This document shows, in pieces, positions 36,370 through 44,184 of a stretch of DNA of 64,000 bases. The translations under genes and the position numbers were made by a program. Positions within the stretch are counted from its first letter, which is position 1. Each line of letters starts with the position of its first letter. Origin of the DNA: Streptomyces fradiae (GTDB lineage Bacteria; Actinomycetota; Actinomycetes; Streptomycetales; Streptomycetaceae). The notes under the pieces are model-generated. The model ran no database searches, was not told where the DNA came from, and worked only from the letters and a program-made list of their open reading frames with translations. The stretch covers positions 2,418,001 to 2,482,000 of the forward strand of contig NZ_CP065958.1 in the NCBI RefSeq assembly GCF_041270065.1, read 5' to 3'.

Positions 36370-36407
36370 GTTCCGTACGGGAAACAGTCGGGATCCCGTC
36401 GGGTAAC
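36370..36407 (+). promoter_or_regulatory. GlnR-box-like site upstream of the nir operon
   Basis: GTTCC-N6-GAAAC-N6-GATCC-N6-GTAAC: four 5-bp half-sites spaced at exact 11-bp intervals, ending 23 bp before the first ATG of the operon. GAAAC and GTAAC match the GlnR half-site consensus fully and the other two partly. GlnR activation of nirB is established in S. coelicolor, which makes this a reasonable candidate. The same intergenic region also serves the divergent TSUP gene. Confidence 0.55.
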
Positions 36408-36430
36408 ACCCGCCGCGCACTCTTCCGGGT

Positions 36431-37840
36431 ATGAGTACACGGATCGTGGTGGTCGGGGGCGGAACGGCGGGTGCCCGGCTCGCCCAGCGCCTGCCGGTCA
36501 CCCTGCTCGGCGAGGAGCCGCACGCACCGTACAACCGGCTGCTGCTCGCGGACGTCCTCGCCGGGCGGTACGGCCCCGAGGTCATCGCGCTGCCCGCGGC
36601 GCGCGAGCCGGCCCGGCTCGGCGCCGGCGCGCGGGCGGTGCGGATCGACCGCGCGGCCCGCACGGTGGAGTGCGCGGACGGCTCCCTCGTCCCGTACGAC
36701 CGGCTGGTCCTGGCGACCGGCGCGGCGCCGGTGCTGCCGCCGCTGCGCGGCCTGCGCGGGGCGCAACTGCCCACCGGGGTGCACCCGTTCCGCACCCTCG
36801 ACGACTGTCTGGCGCTGCGCGAGCTGGTCCGGCCCGGAGTGCGGGCGGTCGTCGTCGGCGGCGGACTGCTCGGCGTCTCGGCGGCCCGGGCGCTCGCGGC
36901 GGGCGGCGCCGAGGTGATGCTCACCCAGCAGGGCGAGCGCCTCATGGAGCGCCAGCTCGACGACGAGGCCGCGGCCCTGCTCCGTACCCACCTCACCGAC
37001 CTCGGCGTCGAGGTCCACACCGAGTGCCGGGTCAGCGGGCTGCGGCAGCAGAACGGCGCCGTCACCGCCGTCGAACTCGCCGACGGCTTCGTCCTCGACG
37101 CCCAGATCGTCGTCCTGGCCTGCGGGGTCCGCCCCCGCGTCGCCCTCGCCCGCGAGGCGGGCCTCGCCCTCCGCACGGGCGTCGTCGTCGACGACGAGCT
37201 CCGCACCTCCGACCCGTACATCCACGCGATCGGCGACTGCGCCGAACACGCCGGCCGCGTCTACGGCCTCGCGGGCCCGGCCCTGGAACAGGCGGACGTC
37301 CTGGCGGAGCTGCTGACGGCGGAAGCGGACGCCCCCGCCGTCCCGTGTGGGCAATCGTCCCGCAGGGCGTGGGGGTCCCCCCAGGGCGAAGCCCTAGGGG
37401 GAGGGTGGGCTACACGGGACGGCGCCCATGCGGGCGCGTTCCGCACCCGGGCCCACCCGCACCACGAGGACGCCGCGCCCGGGCCGCACGTACAGGCCCC
37501 GGGGGCGGAGGCACCCGCAGAGGTGCCGCCCGCGACGGACCGCCCCCGATACACCGGCACCCGCGCCCTCACCCGCCTCACCCTCGGCGGCGCCCAGCCC
37601 CTCGACCTCGCCGCCTTCGGCGAAGCCACCCCGCTGCCCGGCGACGACGTCGTACGGCTCACCGACGCCACCCGCGGGGCCTACCGGAAGGTCGTCGTGC
37701 GCGGCGACCGGCTGGTGGGCGGCGTACTGCTCGGCGACCTGGGCGCCGTCGGGACGCTCGCCCGGGCCTGGGAGGGCGACGAGGCCCTGCCGGACGCCCC
37801 CCTGCTGCACCTGCTCACCCACGACGGAGGCTCCTCATGA
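36431..37840 (+). CDS. NAD(P)/FAD oxidoreductase of the nitrite reductase operon
   Basis: Predicted 469-residue flavoprotein resembling the N-terminal reductase part of NirB. FAD and NAD sites are visible: IVVVGGGTAGARLAQRL and AVVVGGGLLGVSAARAL; a third contact is YIHAIGDCAEHAGRVYGL. It probably feeds electrons to nitrate or nitrite reductase. Residues about 303-375 look foreign: part is encoded by an 83-bp palindromic repeat (37339-37421), the rest is His/Pro/Ala-rich (AHPHHEDAAPGPHVQAPG). After this the family sequence resumes with TRALTRLTLGGAQPLDLAAF. The stop overlaps the nirB start (ATGA), so translation is coupled. Its place next to nirB matches the two-nirB arrangement in S. coelicolor. 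Confidence 0.82.
   Translation: MSTRIVVVGGGTAGARLAQRLPVTLLGEEPHAPYNRLLLADVLAGRYGPEVIALPAAREPARLGAGARAVRIDRAARTVECADGSLVPYDRLVLATGAAPVLPPLRGLRGAQLPTGVHPFRTLDDCLALRELVRPGVRAVVVGGGLLGVSAARALAAGGAEVMLTQQGERLMERQLDDEAAALLRTHLTDLGVEVHTECRVSGLRQQNGAVTAVELADGFVLDAQIVVLACGVRPRVALAREAGLALRTGVVVDDELRTSDPYIHAIGDCAEHAGRVYGLAGPALEQADVLAELLTAEADAPAVPCGQSSRRAWGSPQGEALGGGWATRDGAHAGAFRTRAHPHHEDAAPGPHVQAPGAEAPAEVPPATDRPRYTGTRALTRLTLGGAQPLDLAAFGEATPLPGDDVVRLTDATRGAYRKVVVRGDRLVGGVLLGDLGAVGTLARAWEGDEALPDAPLLHLLTHDGGSS
37339..37421. repeat. 83-bp palindromic GC-rich element inside a nir-operon gene
   Basis: Bounded by a perfect 10-bp inverted repeat, CGTCCCGTGT (37339-37348) and ACACGGGACG (37412-37421). The interior holds GTGGGGGTCCCCCC, AGGGCGAAGCCCT and AGGGGGAGGGTGGG, the form of a dispersed Streptomyces palindromic repeat. 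It lies inside a coding region and keeps the reading frame, contributing about 28 residues. Confidence 0.7.
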
Positions 37841-40380
37841 CGACCTCGACCACCCCGACCACCCCTGCCGCCCCCACCATCGTCCTGGTCGGCCACGGAA
37901 TGGTCGGCCAGCGGTTCCTGGAGGCGCTCGCGGAGCGGGGCGTCACCGCGCGGGCCCGGGTCGTGGTGCTCTGCGAGGAGCCCCGGCCCGCCTACGACCG
38001 CGTCCAGCTGACCTCGTACTTCTCCGGCCGCACCCCCGACGACCTCTCCCTCGTCCCGGACGGCTTCCTCGCCGAGCACGGCATCGAGCTGCACACCGAC
38101 GAGCCCGTCACCGCCGTGGACCGGGCCGCCCGCACGGTCACCACCGGCTCCGGTCAGGTCTTCGCGTACGACACGCTCGTCCTGGCCACCGGCTCGTACC
38201 CCTTCGTGCCGCCGGTCCCCGGCAAGGACGCCCGCGGCTGCTTCGTCTACCGCACGATCGAGGACCTGCTCGCGATCGAGGAGTACGCGAAGGGCCGCAC
38301 CACCGGCGCGGTGGTCGGCGGCGGCCTGCTCGGCCTGGAGGCGGCCGGCGCGCTGAAGGGCCTCGGCCTGGACACCCACATCGTGGAGTTCGCGCCGCGC
38401 CTGATGCCGGTGCAGGTCGACGAGGGCGGCGGCGCGGCCCTGCTGCGCACCATCGAGCAGATGGGCCTGACCGTCCACACCGGGACCGGCACCCAGGAGG
38501 TCGTCACCGAGGACGGCGCGGTCACCGCCATGCGCCTCTCCGACGGCTCCGAACTCGCCACGGAGATGGTGGTGTTCTCGGCGGGCGTCCGCCCCCGCGA
38601 CCAGCTGGCCCGCGACTGCGGCCTGGACGTCGGCGAGCGCGGCGGCATCGCCGTGGACGAGCTGTGCCGGACCTCCGACCCGGCCGTCTTCGCGATCGGC
38701 GAGTGCGCGCTCGCCTCGGACGGGCGGGTGTACGGCCTGGTGGCGCCCGGCTACGAGATGGCATCGACCGCCGCCGCGACGATCGCCGACGAGACCGTCA
38801 GCGGCTTCACCGGCGCCGACCTGTCGACCAAGCTGAAGCTGCTCGGCGTCGACGTGGCCTCCTTCGGCGACGCCCACGGCACCGCCGAGGGCTGTCTCGA
38901 CGTCGTCTACTCCGACTCCCGCTCCGGCATCTACAAGAAGCTCGTCGTGGACGGCGAGGGCGTGCTGCTCGGCGGCGTCCTGGTCGGCGACGCCGAGGCG
39001 TACGGCATGCTGCGCCCGCTCACCGGCAGCAAGCCGCCGGTCTCGCCCGAGCAGCTGGTGCTCCCCGCGGGCGTCGGCGCGCCGGTCGCGCTCGGCCCCT
39101 CCGCCCTCCCGGACGACGCCGTCATCTGCTCCTGCCACAACGTCACCAAGCACGCGATCAGCCAGTGCACCAGCCTCCCCGAGGTGAAGAAGTGCACCAA
39201 GGCCGGCACGGGCTGCGGCAGTTGCGTGAAGGTGATCGAGAAGCTGCTGCCTGCGGCCACCGACAAAGGGCTCTGCGGCTGCTTCTCGTACACCCGCAGC
39301 GAGCTCTACGAGATCGCTCGTACCCTCCGCGTGACCTCCTTCGCCGCGCTGCTCGACTCGCACGGGCGGGACGAGGCGAAGGGCGGCGAGGGCTGCGAGG
39401 TGTGCAAGCCGACCGTCGGCTCCATCCTGGCCTCGCTCAACAACGGTTACATCCTGGACGGCGAGCAGGCGGCGCTCCAGGACACCAACGACCACTTCCT
39501 CGCCAACATGCAGCGCAACGGCTCCTATTCGGTGGTGCCGCGCATCCCGGGCGGCGAGATCACCCCCGAGAAGCTGATCGTGATCGGCGAGGTGGCCCGC
39601 GACTTCGGCCTCTACACGAAGATCACCGGCGGCCAGCGGATCGACCTCTTCGGCGCCCGGGTCGACCAGCTCCCCTCCATCTGGACCCGGCTCGTCGACG
39701 CCGGCTTCGAGTCCGGCCACGCCTACGGCAAGGCGCTGCGCACGGTGAAGTCCTGTGTGGGACAGACCTGGTGCCGCTACGGCGTCCAGGACTCCGTGAA
39801 GATGGCGATCCTGCTCGAACTGCGCTACCGCGGCCTGCGCGCCCCGCACAAGCTGAAGTCCGCGGTCTCCGGCTGCGCCCGCGAGTGCGCCGAGGCCCAG
39901 TCGAAGGACTTCGGGATCATCGCGACCGCGAGCGGCTGGAACCTGTACGTGGGCGGCAACGGCGGCGCCACCCCGCGCCACGCCGATCTGCTCGCCCAGG
40001 ATCTGTCGGACGCCGAACTGATCCGGCTGATCGACCGGTTCCTGATGTTCTACATCCGCACCGCCGACCGCCTGGAGCGGACCTCGGTGTGGCTGGAGCG
40101 TCTGGAGGGCGGCCTCGACCACCTCAAGGACGTGGTGGTGCACGACTCACTCGGCCTGTGCGACGAGCTGGAGGCGCTGATGGCCGCGCACGTCGCCGGC
40201 TACCGGGACGAGTGGGCGGAGACCCTCGACGACCCGGACCGGCTGCGGCGCTTCGTCTCCTTCGTGAACGCGCCGGAGACGCCCGACCCGACGGTGAAGT
40301 TCGTGCCGGAGCGCGACCAGATCAAGCCGGACCTGCAGATCCTCACGATCGGCACCCTGGAAGGAGCCACCTCCCGATGA
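37837..40380 (+). CDS. nirB: NADH-dependent assimilatory nitrite reductase, large subunit
   Basis: Predicted 847-residue cytoplasmic siroheme flavoprotein reducing nitrite to ammonium. Order: FAD/NAD reductase part (TIVLVGHGMVGQRFLEAL and GAVVGGGLLGLEAAGALK), BFD-like [2Fe-2S] domain with CSCHN and CTKAGTGCGSC (about 431-465), a second Cys cluster (CEVCKPTVGSI), the ferredoxin-like nitrite-binding part and the siroheme/4Fe-4S part. The last has SCVGQTWCRYG (about 639) and SGCARECAEAQ (about 679), supplying the four cluster cysteines. Length fits NirB (about 850). The start overlaps the previous stop and the stop overlaps nirD (ATGA both times), so the three are one coupled operon. GlnR-like sites precede it. 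Confidence 0.97.
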   Translation: MTTSTTPTTPAAPTIVLVGHGMVGQRFLEALAERGVTARARVVVLCEEPRPAYDRVQLTSYFSGRTPDDLSLVPDGFLAEHGIELHTDEPVTAVDRAARTVTTGSGQVFAYDTLVLATGSYPFVPPVPGKDARGCFVYRTIEDLLAIEEYAKGRTTGAVVGGGLLGLEAAGALKGLGLDTHIVEFAPRLMPVQVDEGGGAALLRTIEQMGLTVHTGTGTQEVVTEDGAVTAMRLSDGSELATEMVVFSAGVRPRDQLARDCGLDVGERGGIAVDELCRTSDPAVFAIGECALASDGRVYGLVAPGYEMASTAAATIADETVSGFTGADLSTKLKLLGVDVASFGDAHGTAEGCLDVVYSDSRSGIYKKLVVDGEGVLLGGVLVGDAEAYGMLRPLTGSKPPVSPEQLVLPAGVGAPVALGPSALPDDAVICSCHNVTKHAISQCTSLPEVKKCTKAGTGCGSCVKVIEKLLPAATDKGLCGCFSYTRSELYEIARTLRVTSFAALLDSHGRDEAKGGEGCEVCKPTVGSILASLNNGYILDGEQAALQDTNDHFLANMQRNGSYSVVPRIPGGEITPEKLIVIGEVARDFGLYTKITGGQRIDLFGARVDQLPSIWTRLVDAGFESGHAYGKALRTVKSCVGQTWCRYGVQDSVKMAILLELRYRGLRAPHKLKSAVSGCARECAEAQSKDFGIIATASGWNLYVGGNGGATPRHADLLAQDLSDAELIRLIDRFLMFYIRTADRLERTSVWLERLEGGLDHLKDVVVHDSLGLCDELEALMAAHVAGYRDEWAETLDDPDRLRRFVSFVNAPETPDPTVKFVPERDQIKPDLQILTIGTLEGATSR

Positions 40381-40724
40381 CGACGATGACGACGACGGCG
40401 ATCCTCGAACTCTCCCCCGATGCCGAGTCCTGGATGCCGGTCTGCGAGGAGGCCCGGCTCACCCCGGGCCGGGGCATGGCCGCGCTGCTGCCGGACGGCC
40501 GGCAGGCCGCCGTCTTCAGGGACCGGTCCGGCCGTGCGTACGCGATCGACAACCGCGACCCGTTCACCGGCGCCCAGGTGCTCTCCCGGGGCCTGGTCGG
40601 CTCGGCGGACGGCCGGCCGTTCGTCGCCTCGCCGCTCCTGAAGCAGCGCTTCGACCTGGAGACGGGCCGCTGCCTGGACGACGACGAGGTGACGGTGGCG
40701 GTGTACCCGGTCCGTACGGCCTAG
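40377..40724 (+). CDS. nirD: nitrite reductase small subunit
   Basis: Predicted 115-residue partner of NirB with the Rieske-like beta fold. The sequence has WMPVCEEARLTPGRGMAALL, YAIDNRDPFTGAQVLSRGLV and VASPLLKQRFDLETGRCLDD, the conserved NirD blocks. The two Cys-x-His pairs of true Rieske proteins are absent, as is usual in NirD, so no iron-sulfur cluster is expected. It starts inside the nirB stop codon (ATGA). It is needed for nitrite reduction in enterobacteria; the same role is inferred here. Confidence 0.95.
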   Translation: MTTMTTTAILELSPDAESWMPVCEEARLTPGRGMAALLPDGRQAAVFRDRSGRAYAIDNRDPFTGAQVLSRGLVGSADGRPFVASPLLKQRFDLETGRCLDDDEVTVAVYPVRTA

Positions 40725-40742
40725 CCGGACCTGCTGCGTGGC

Positions 40743-41171
40743 TCAGCCCTGCGGCGCGTCGCCCTCGACCGCCGCGGGGTCCATCCACATGACCTCCCAG
40801 TGGTGCCCGTCGAGGTCGGTGAAGGAACGCCCGTACATGAAGCCCATGTCCATCGGCGGCAGCACCGCGCCGCCGCCGGCCGCCAGCGCCTTGTCCGCCA
40901 GCTCGTCGACCTTCTCGCGGCTCTCGGCGCTGAGCGCGCACATCACCTCGGTCGACTTCGTCGCGTCGGAGACCACCTTGCCCGGCGCGGCGAAGCCGAG
41001 GAACTTCTCCTCGGTGAGCAGCATGGTGAAGATCGTGTCGCTGATGACCACACAGGCGGCGGTCTCGTCGGTGAACTGCGGGTTGATGGTGTAGCCGAGC
41101 TGCTCGTAGAAGGCCTTGCTCGCGTCCAGGTCCTTCACCGGCAGGTTCACGAAGATCATCTGCGGGGCCAT
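40743..41171 (-). CDS. VOC-superfamily (glyoxalase/bleomycin-resistance-like) protein
   Basis: Predicted 142-residue cytoplasmic protein of the vicinal-oxygen-chelate fold. Two paired beta-alpha-beta units are visible: MIFVNLPVKDLDASKAFYEQ opens the first and PMDMGFMYGRSFTDLDGHHW closes the second, with the conserved Asp-x-Asp-Gly-His motif. Metal-binding residues are only partly clear (GHHWEVMW supplies a His and Glu). It resembles the extradiol-dioxygenase-like group of Streptomyces VOC proteins with unknown substrate. It converges with nirD (18 bp between stops). Confidence 0.82.
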   Translation of the reverse strand: MAPQMIFVNLPVKDLDASKAFYEQLGYTINPQFTDETAACVVISDTIFTMLLTEEKFLGFAAPGKVVSDATKSTEVMCALSAESREKVDELADKALAAGGGAVLPPMDMGFMYGRSFTDLDGHHWEVMWMDPAAVEGDAPQG

Positions 41172-41287
41172 GGTGTCCGTCCACTCTCTCGTCCGTCGGT
41201 GCCGTGTCGGCGCTTTCGAGAGTTAAGACGGGCGGGCCCGGCGGAACTCATCGCCCCGCCGACACTTTCCTCGAAAATCCTTCCCGC

Positions 41288-41752
41288 TCAGGCGACGGAC
41301 CGCAGCGTGAGCGCCGCCAGCGGGACGAATCCGCCGCTGCCTCCGACGCCCTCGGGCGCGTCGGTCGACGCCTCGGCCCCGCCGAGCCGCCGCAGCATCG
41401 CGACCGCGATCCGCTCCCCCTGCGCCTTGGCCCGCTCGGCCAGCGGCCCCGCGTGCCGCCCGTCGATCGTGGCCCGCCACAGCTGCACCCACCGCCCGAA
41501 ATGGGCGGCGGTCAGCGGACGTACGGAGTCCAGCGCGGCGTGCGGCCCGAACGCGTCCCGCCGGTACTCGGCGCTGCGGAACAGGGCCCGCTCCCAGAAG
41601 TCGCCGATCCTCGGCAGGTGGGTGTCGAGATCGGTGCCGGCGACCTCGGTGAAGAACGGCCCGATGAGCGGGTCGGCGAAGGCCGCCTCGTAGAAGCGGC
41701 GCAGCAGGGCGTCGAGGTCGGCGCGGTCGCGGATGTCACGGGTGACGGCCAT
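41288..41752 (-). CDS. group III truncated haemoglobin
   Basis: Predicted 154-residue haem protein. The globin part (about 1-125) has DLDALLRRFYEAAFADPLIG, FTEVAGTDLDTHLPRIGDFW, then the proximal-His helix segment PLTAAHFGRWVQLWRATIDG, with H in AAHFGRW as the likely F8 ligand. The remaining 25 residues are a Gly/Ala-rich tail (EGVGGSGGFVPLAAL) without globin similarity. Group III truncated globins are poorly understood; proposed roles include O2 or NO handling. Being near nitrate and nitrite reductase genes fits NO detoxification, but this is inference. Group is assigned by pattern and not by alignment. Confidence 0.82.
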   Translation of the reverse strand: MAVTRDIRDRADLDALLRRFYEAAFADPLIGPFFTEVAGTDLDTHLPRIGDFWERALFRSAEYRRDAFGPHAALDSVRPLTAAHFGRWVQLWRATIDGRHAGPLAERAKAQGERIAVAMLRRLGGAEASTDAPEGVGGSGGFVPLAALTLRSVA

Positions 41753-41812
41753 GGGACGAGGGTCGCGGATCGGACGGGGCGGGGGCCAGTGCCGAAGGTC
41801 CCTGGACCCGGA

Positions 41813-42841
41813 TCAGAGCGTCCAGCGTCGTACGGTTTCCGTCGCGTGCTCGTGCGTGAGCCACGTGCCGTCGCCCAGCGGGCGGGCCACGCTGTCGACC
41901 GTGCCCGGGGGGTAGGTGACGCGCCCGCGAATCTCCAGGGTGCGGGCGTCAAGGAGCCAGGTGCCGGTCTCCTCCGGGTCGGAGGAGAACTCGATCCCGG
42001 TGGTGGCGAGCACGGTGTCCCCGTCGAGGAAGCCGCAGCACCAGTCCCAGGGCAGCTCACGCCGCTCTGCGAGGAGCGTGCCGTCGAGGGCGTGCATCTG
42101 AAGGTCGTTGAGGTTGTGCTCGATGGTCAGGAAGCCAGGGTGGTTGGGGTGGACGTCGGCCAGAACCCGGTCAAGGCCCTCGTTCAGCTCGTCGTGGACG
42201 GCCAGTGTCTCCCCGTCCCAGCGGCCCCAGTAGACGAGCGCGCCGTCCTGTCCCATGCCGACGCACAGGCCCATGTGGACGCCGTCGGGGTGCGAGGTGT
42301 GCCAGGAACCCGAGGCAGCACTGTCCAGCTCCCATCGGGCCAGCTCGCGGCCGTCTCTCGCGTCAAGGACGACCCAGTGTTCCCCGTACTCCTCAGAGTC
42401 CACGACGTGAGCCCAGACGAGGCGGCCGTCGTCGGACACCCGACAGGAGCCCGACGCATTGCCTCGGCAGACCTGCTGCTCGTCGCCGGTGTGGGCGTGG
42501 CCGACCTCCTGGTTCCAGCAGCCGTGCACGTACGACCACAGCGTGCCGCCGTCGGCCGCGACGGCCCGTACCGACCGCTGGCCGGAGAAGACGGCAAAGG
42601 TGCTGTCCGGGCTCACCGAGTGCACTCCTCGATCCCAGCCGGGCCAGGGCAGCGGAAAGACGGTCTCCGGAGCCCGCTCCCCCGCCAGGAGGGCTGCGCG
42701 GTCGTGGACCGCGAGCTCGGCTCCGTGCTTCAGCAGGACTCTGCGCTGCTCGTGTCCCCCGCTCTCGAAGACGCTGCCTTCGAGGAGCGCGCGCACTCCG
42801 GGAACCGAAGGCGAACCGATCAGGCGTGCGACGAAGTCCAT
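41813..42841 (-). CDS. hypothetical beta-propeller-like cytoplasmic protein
   Basis: Predicted 342-residue protein with no signal peptide or membrane helix. From about residue 70 the sequence shows repeated short strands with DGG, DGR and DGT turns, as in PQQ-like or WD-like propellers: VAADGGTLWSYVHGCWN, VLDARDGRELARWELD, HALDGTLLAERRELPWDWC, LLDARTLEIRGRVTYPPG. No catalytic motif is recognised. It is rich in Trp, Asp and His. I do not know its function. It is transcribed divergently from the DUF839 gene, with 182 bp between them. Confidence 0.65.
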   Translation of the reverse strand: MDFVARLIGSPSVPGVRALLEGSVFESGGHEQRRVLLKHGAELAVHDRAALLAGERAPETVFPLPWPGWDRGVHSVSPDSTFAVFSGQRSVRAVAADGGTLWSYVHGCWNQEVGHAHTGDEQQVCRGNASGSCRVSDDGRLVWAHVVDSEEYGEHWVVLDARDGRELARWELDSAASGSWHTSHPDGVHMGLCVGMGQDGALVYWGRWDGETLAVHDELNEGLDRVLADVHPNHPGFLTIEHNLNDLQMHALDGTLLAERRELPWDWCCGFLDGDTVLATTGIEFSSDPEETGTWLLDARTLEIRGRVTYPPGTVDSVARPLGDGTWLTHEHATETVRRWTL

Positions 42842-43023
42842 GGCCGGAACCTACCGCCCGTCACCGACAGCCCCGCCCCCACCCAAAGGGTCGCCGCCCG
42901 CCTCCTCCCCGTCACCGCCCGTTGACGCCCGGTCAACTCCGGACGCCTAGATTCCAGGACCGCGCGACCCCGCGCCGCCGACCGGCGCCGCGGGGCGGAT
43001 CACACCCTGATCAGGAGTGAGAC

Positions 43024-44184
43024 GTGGAGCGACGCAGTTTCCTGCGTGGAGCGGTCATCGGCACCTCGGCCGCCGCCTTCGGCGGCAGCCTCTGGAGCGG
43101 GGCGGCCCATGCCGCGCCCGCGCAGCCCGGGGCGGGGCCCTACGGGGCGCTCGGCGCGGCGGACGCGAACGGCATCCTGCTGCCGGCCGGTTTCAGCAGC
43201 CGGGTGATCGCCCGGTCGGGCCAGTCGGTCCCGGGGACCTCGTACATCTGGCACAACGCTCCCGACGGCGGCGCCTGTTTCGCCGACGGCACGGGCTGGA
43301 TCTATGTGTCGAACTCGGAGATCAACCCGGGCGGCGGCGTCAGCGCGGTGAAGTTCAACTCCTCGGGCACGGTCACCAACGCCTACCGGATCCTGTCCAA
43401 CACCCGGCAGAACTGCGCGGGCGGCAGGACGCCGTGGAACACCTGGCTGTCCTGCGAGGAGGTCAGCCTCGGTTACGTGTACGAGACGGATCCGTACGGC
43501 GTGAACGCGGCCGTTCAGCGGCCGGCGCTCGGCCGGTTCAAGCACGAGGCGGCGGCCGCCGACCCGGTGCGGCAGGCGATCTACCTCACCGAGGACGAGA
43601 CCGACGGCTGCTTCTACCGCTTCCTGCCCACCACCTGGGGGAATCTGTCCTCCGGCACCCTGCAGGTCTTCAGGGCCGGCACCGCCACCTCCGGCACCTT
43701 CACCTGGCAGAACGTGCCGGACCCGGACGGCTCGCCGACCACCACCCGCAACCAGGTCTCCGGCGCCAAGCGGTTCAACGGCGGCGAGGGCTGCCACTAC
43801 GCCGACGACACCGTCTGGTTCACCACCAAGGGCGACAACCGGGTGTGGCAGGTCAACCTGGCCGCCGGCACCTACGAGCTGGCGTACGACGACTCGCTGG
43901 TGCCCGGCGGGGCGGCGCCGCTGACCGGGGTCGACAACGTGACCGGCACGGCCTCCGGCGATCTGTACGTCGCCGAGGACGGCGGCAACATGGAGATCTG
44001 CCTGATCACCCCGGACGACGTCGTCACCCCGTTCCTGCGGATCAGCGGCCAGTCCGGTTCCGAGATCACCGGACCGGCCTTCTCGCCCGACGGCAGCCGG
44101 CTCTACTTCTCCAGCCAGCGGGGCACCACCGGCAGTTCGTCCGGTGGCATCACCTACGAGGTCGCCGGCCCGTTCCGCGCGTAG
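43024..44184 (+). CDS. Tat-exported DUF839 (PhoX-like) protein
   Basis: Predicted 386-residue exported protein. It begins with a twin-arginine signal (ERRSFLRGAVIGTSAAAFGG, cleavage near AHA-AP). The mature part is the DUF839/PhoX propeller fold: LLPAGFSSRVIARSGQSVPG, ILSNTRQNCAGGRTPWNTWL, SCEEVSLGYVYETDPYG, FKHEAAAADPVRQAIYLTED and EGCHYADDTVWFTTKGDN. PhoX enzymes are calcium/iron phosphatases; many residues of that site (CEE, EGCHY) are retained. A phosphatase role is therefore plausible but not demonstrated. The start is GTG 43024 behind AGGAGTGA. The 3' end overlaps the tail of the next gene on the other strand by 31 bp. Confidence 0.85.
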   Translation: MERRSFLRGAVIGTSAAAFGGSLWSGAAHAAPAQPGAGPYGALGAADANGILLPAGFSSRVIARSGQSVPGTSYIWHNAPDGGACFADGTGWIYVSNSEINPGGGVSAVKFNSSGTVTNAYRILSNTRQNCAGGRTPWNTWLSCEEVSLGYVYETDPYGVNAAVQRPALGRFKHEAAAADPVRQAIYLTEDETDGCFYRFLPTTWGNLSSGTLQVFRAGTATSGTFTWQNVPDPDGSPTTTRNQVSGAKRFNGGEGCHYADDTVWFTTKGDNRVWQVNLAAGTYELAYDDSLVPGGAAPLTGVDNVTGTASGDLYVAEDGGNMEICLITPDDVVTPFLRISGQSGSEITGPAFSPDGSRLYFSSQRGTTGSSSGGITYEVAGPFRA

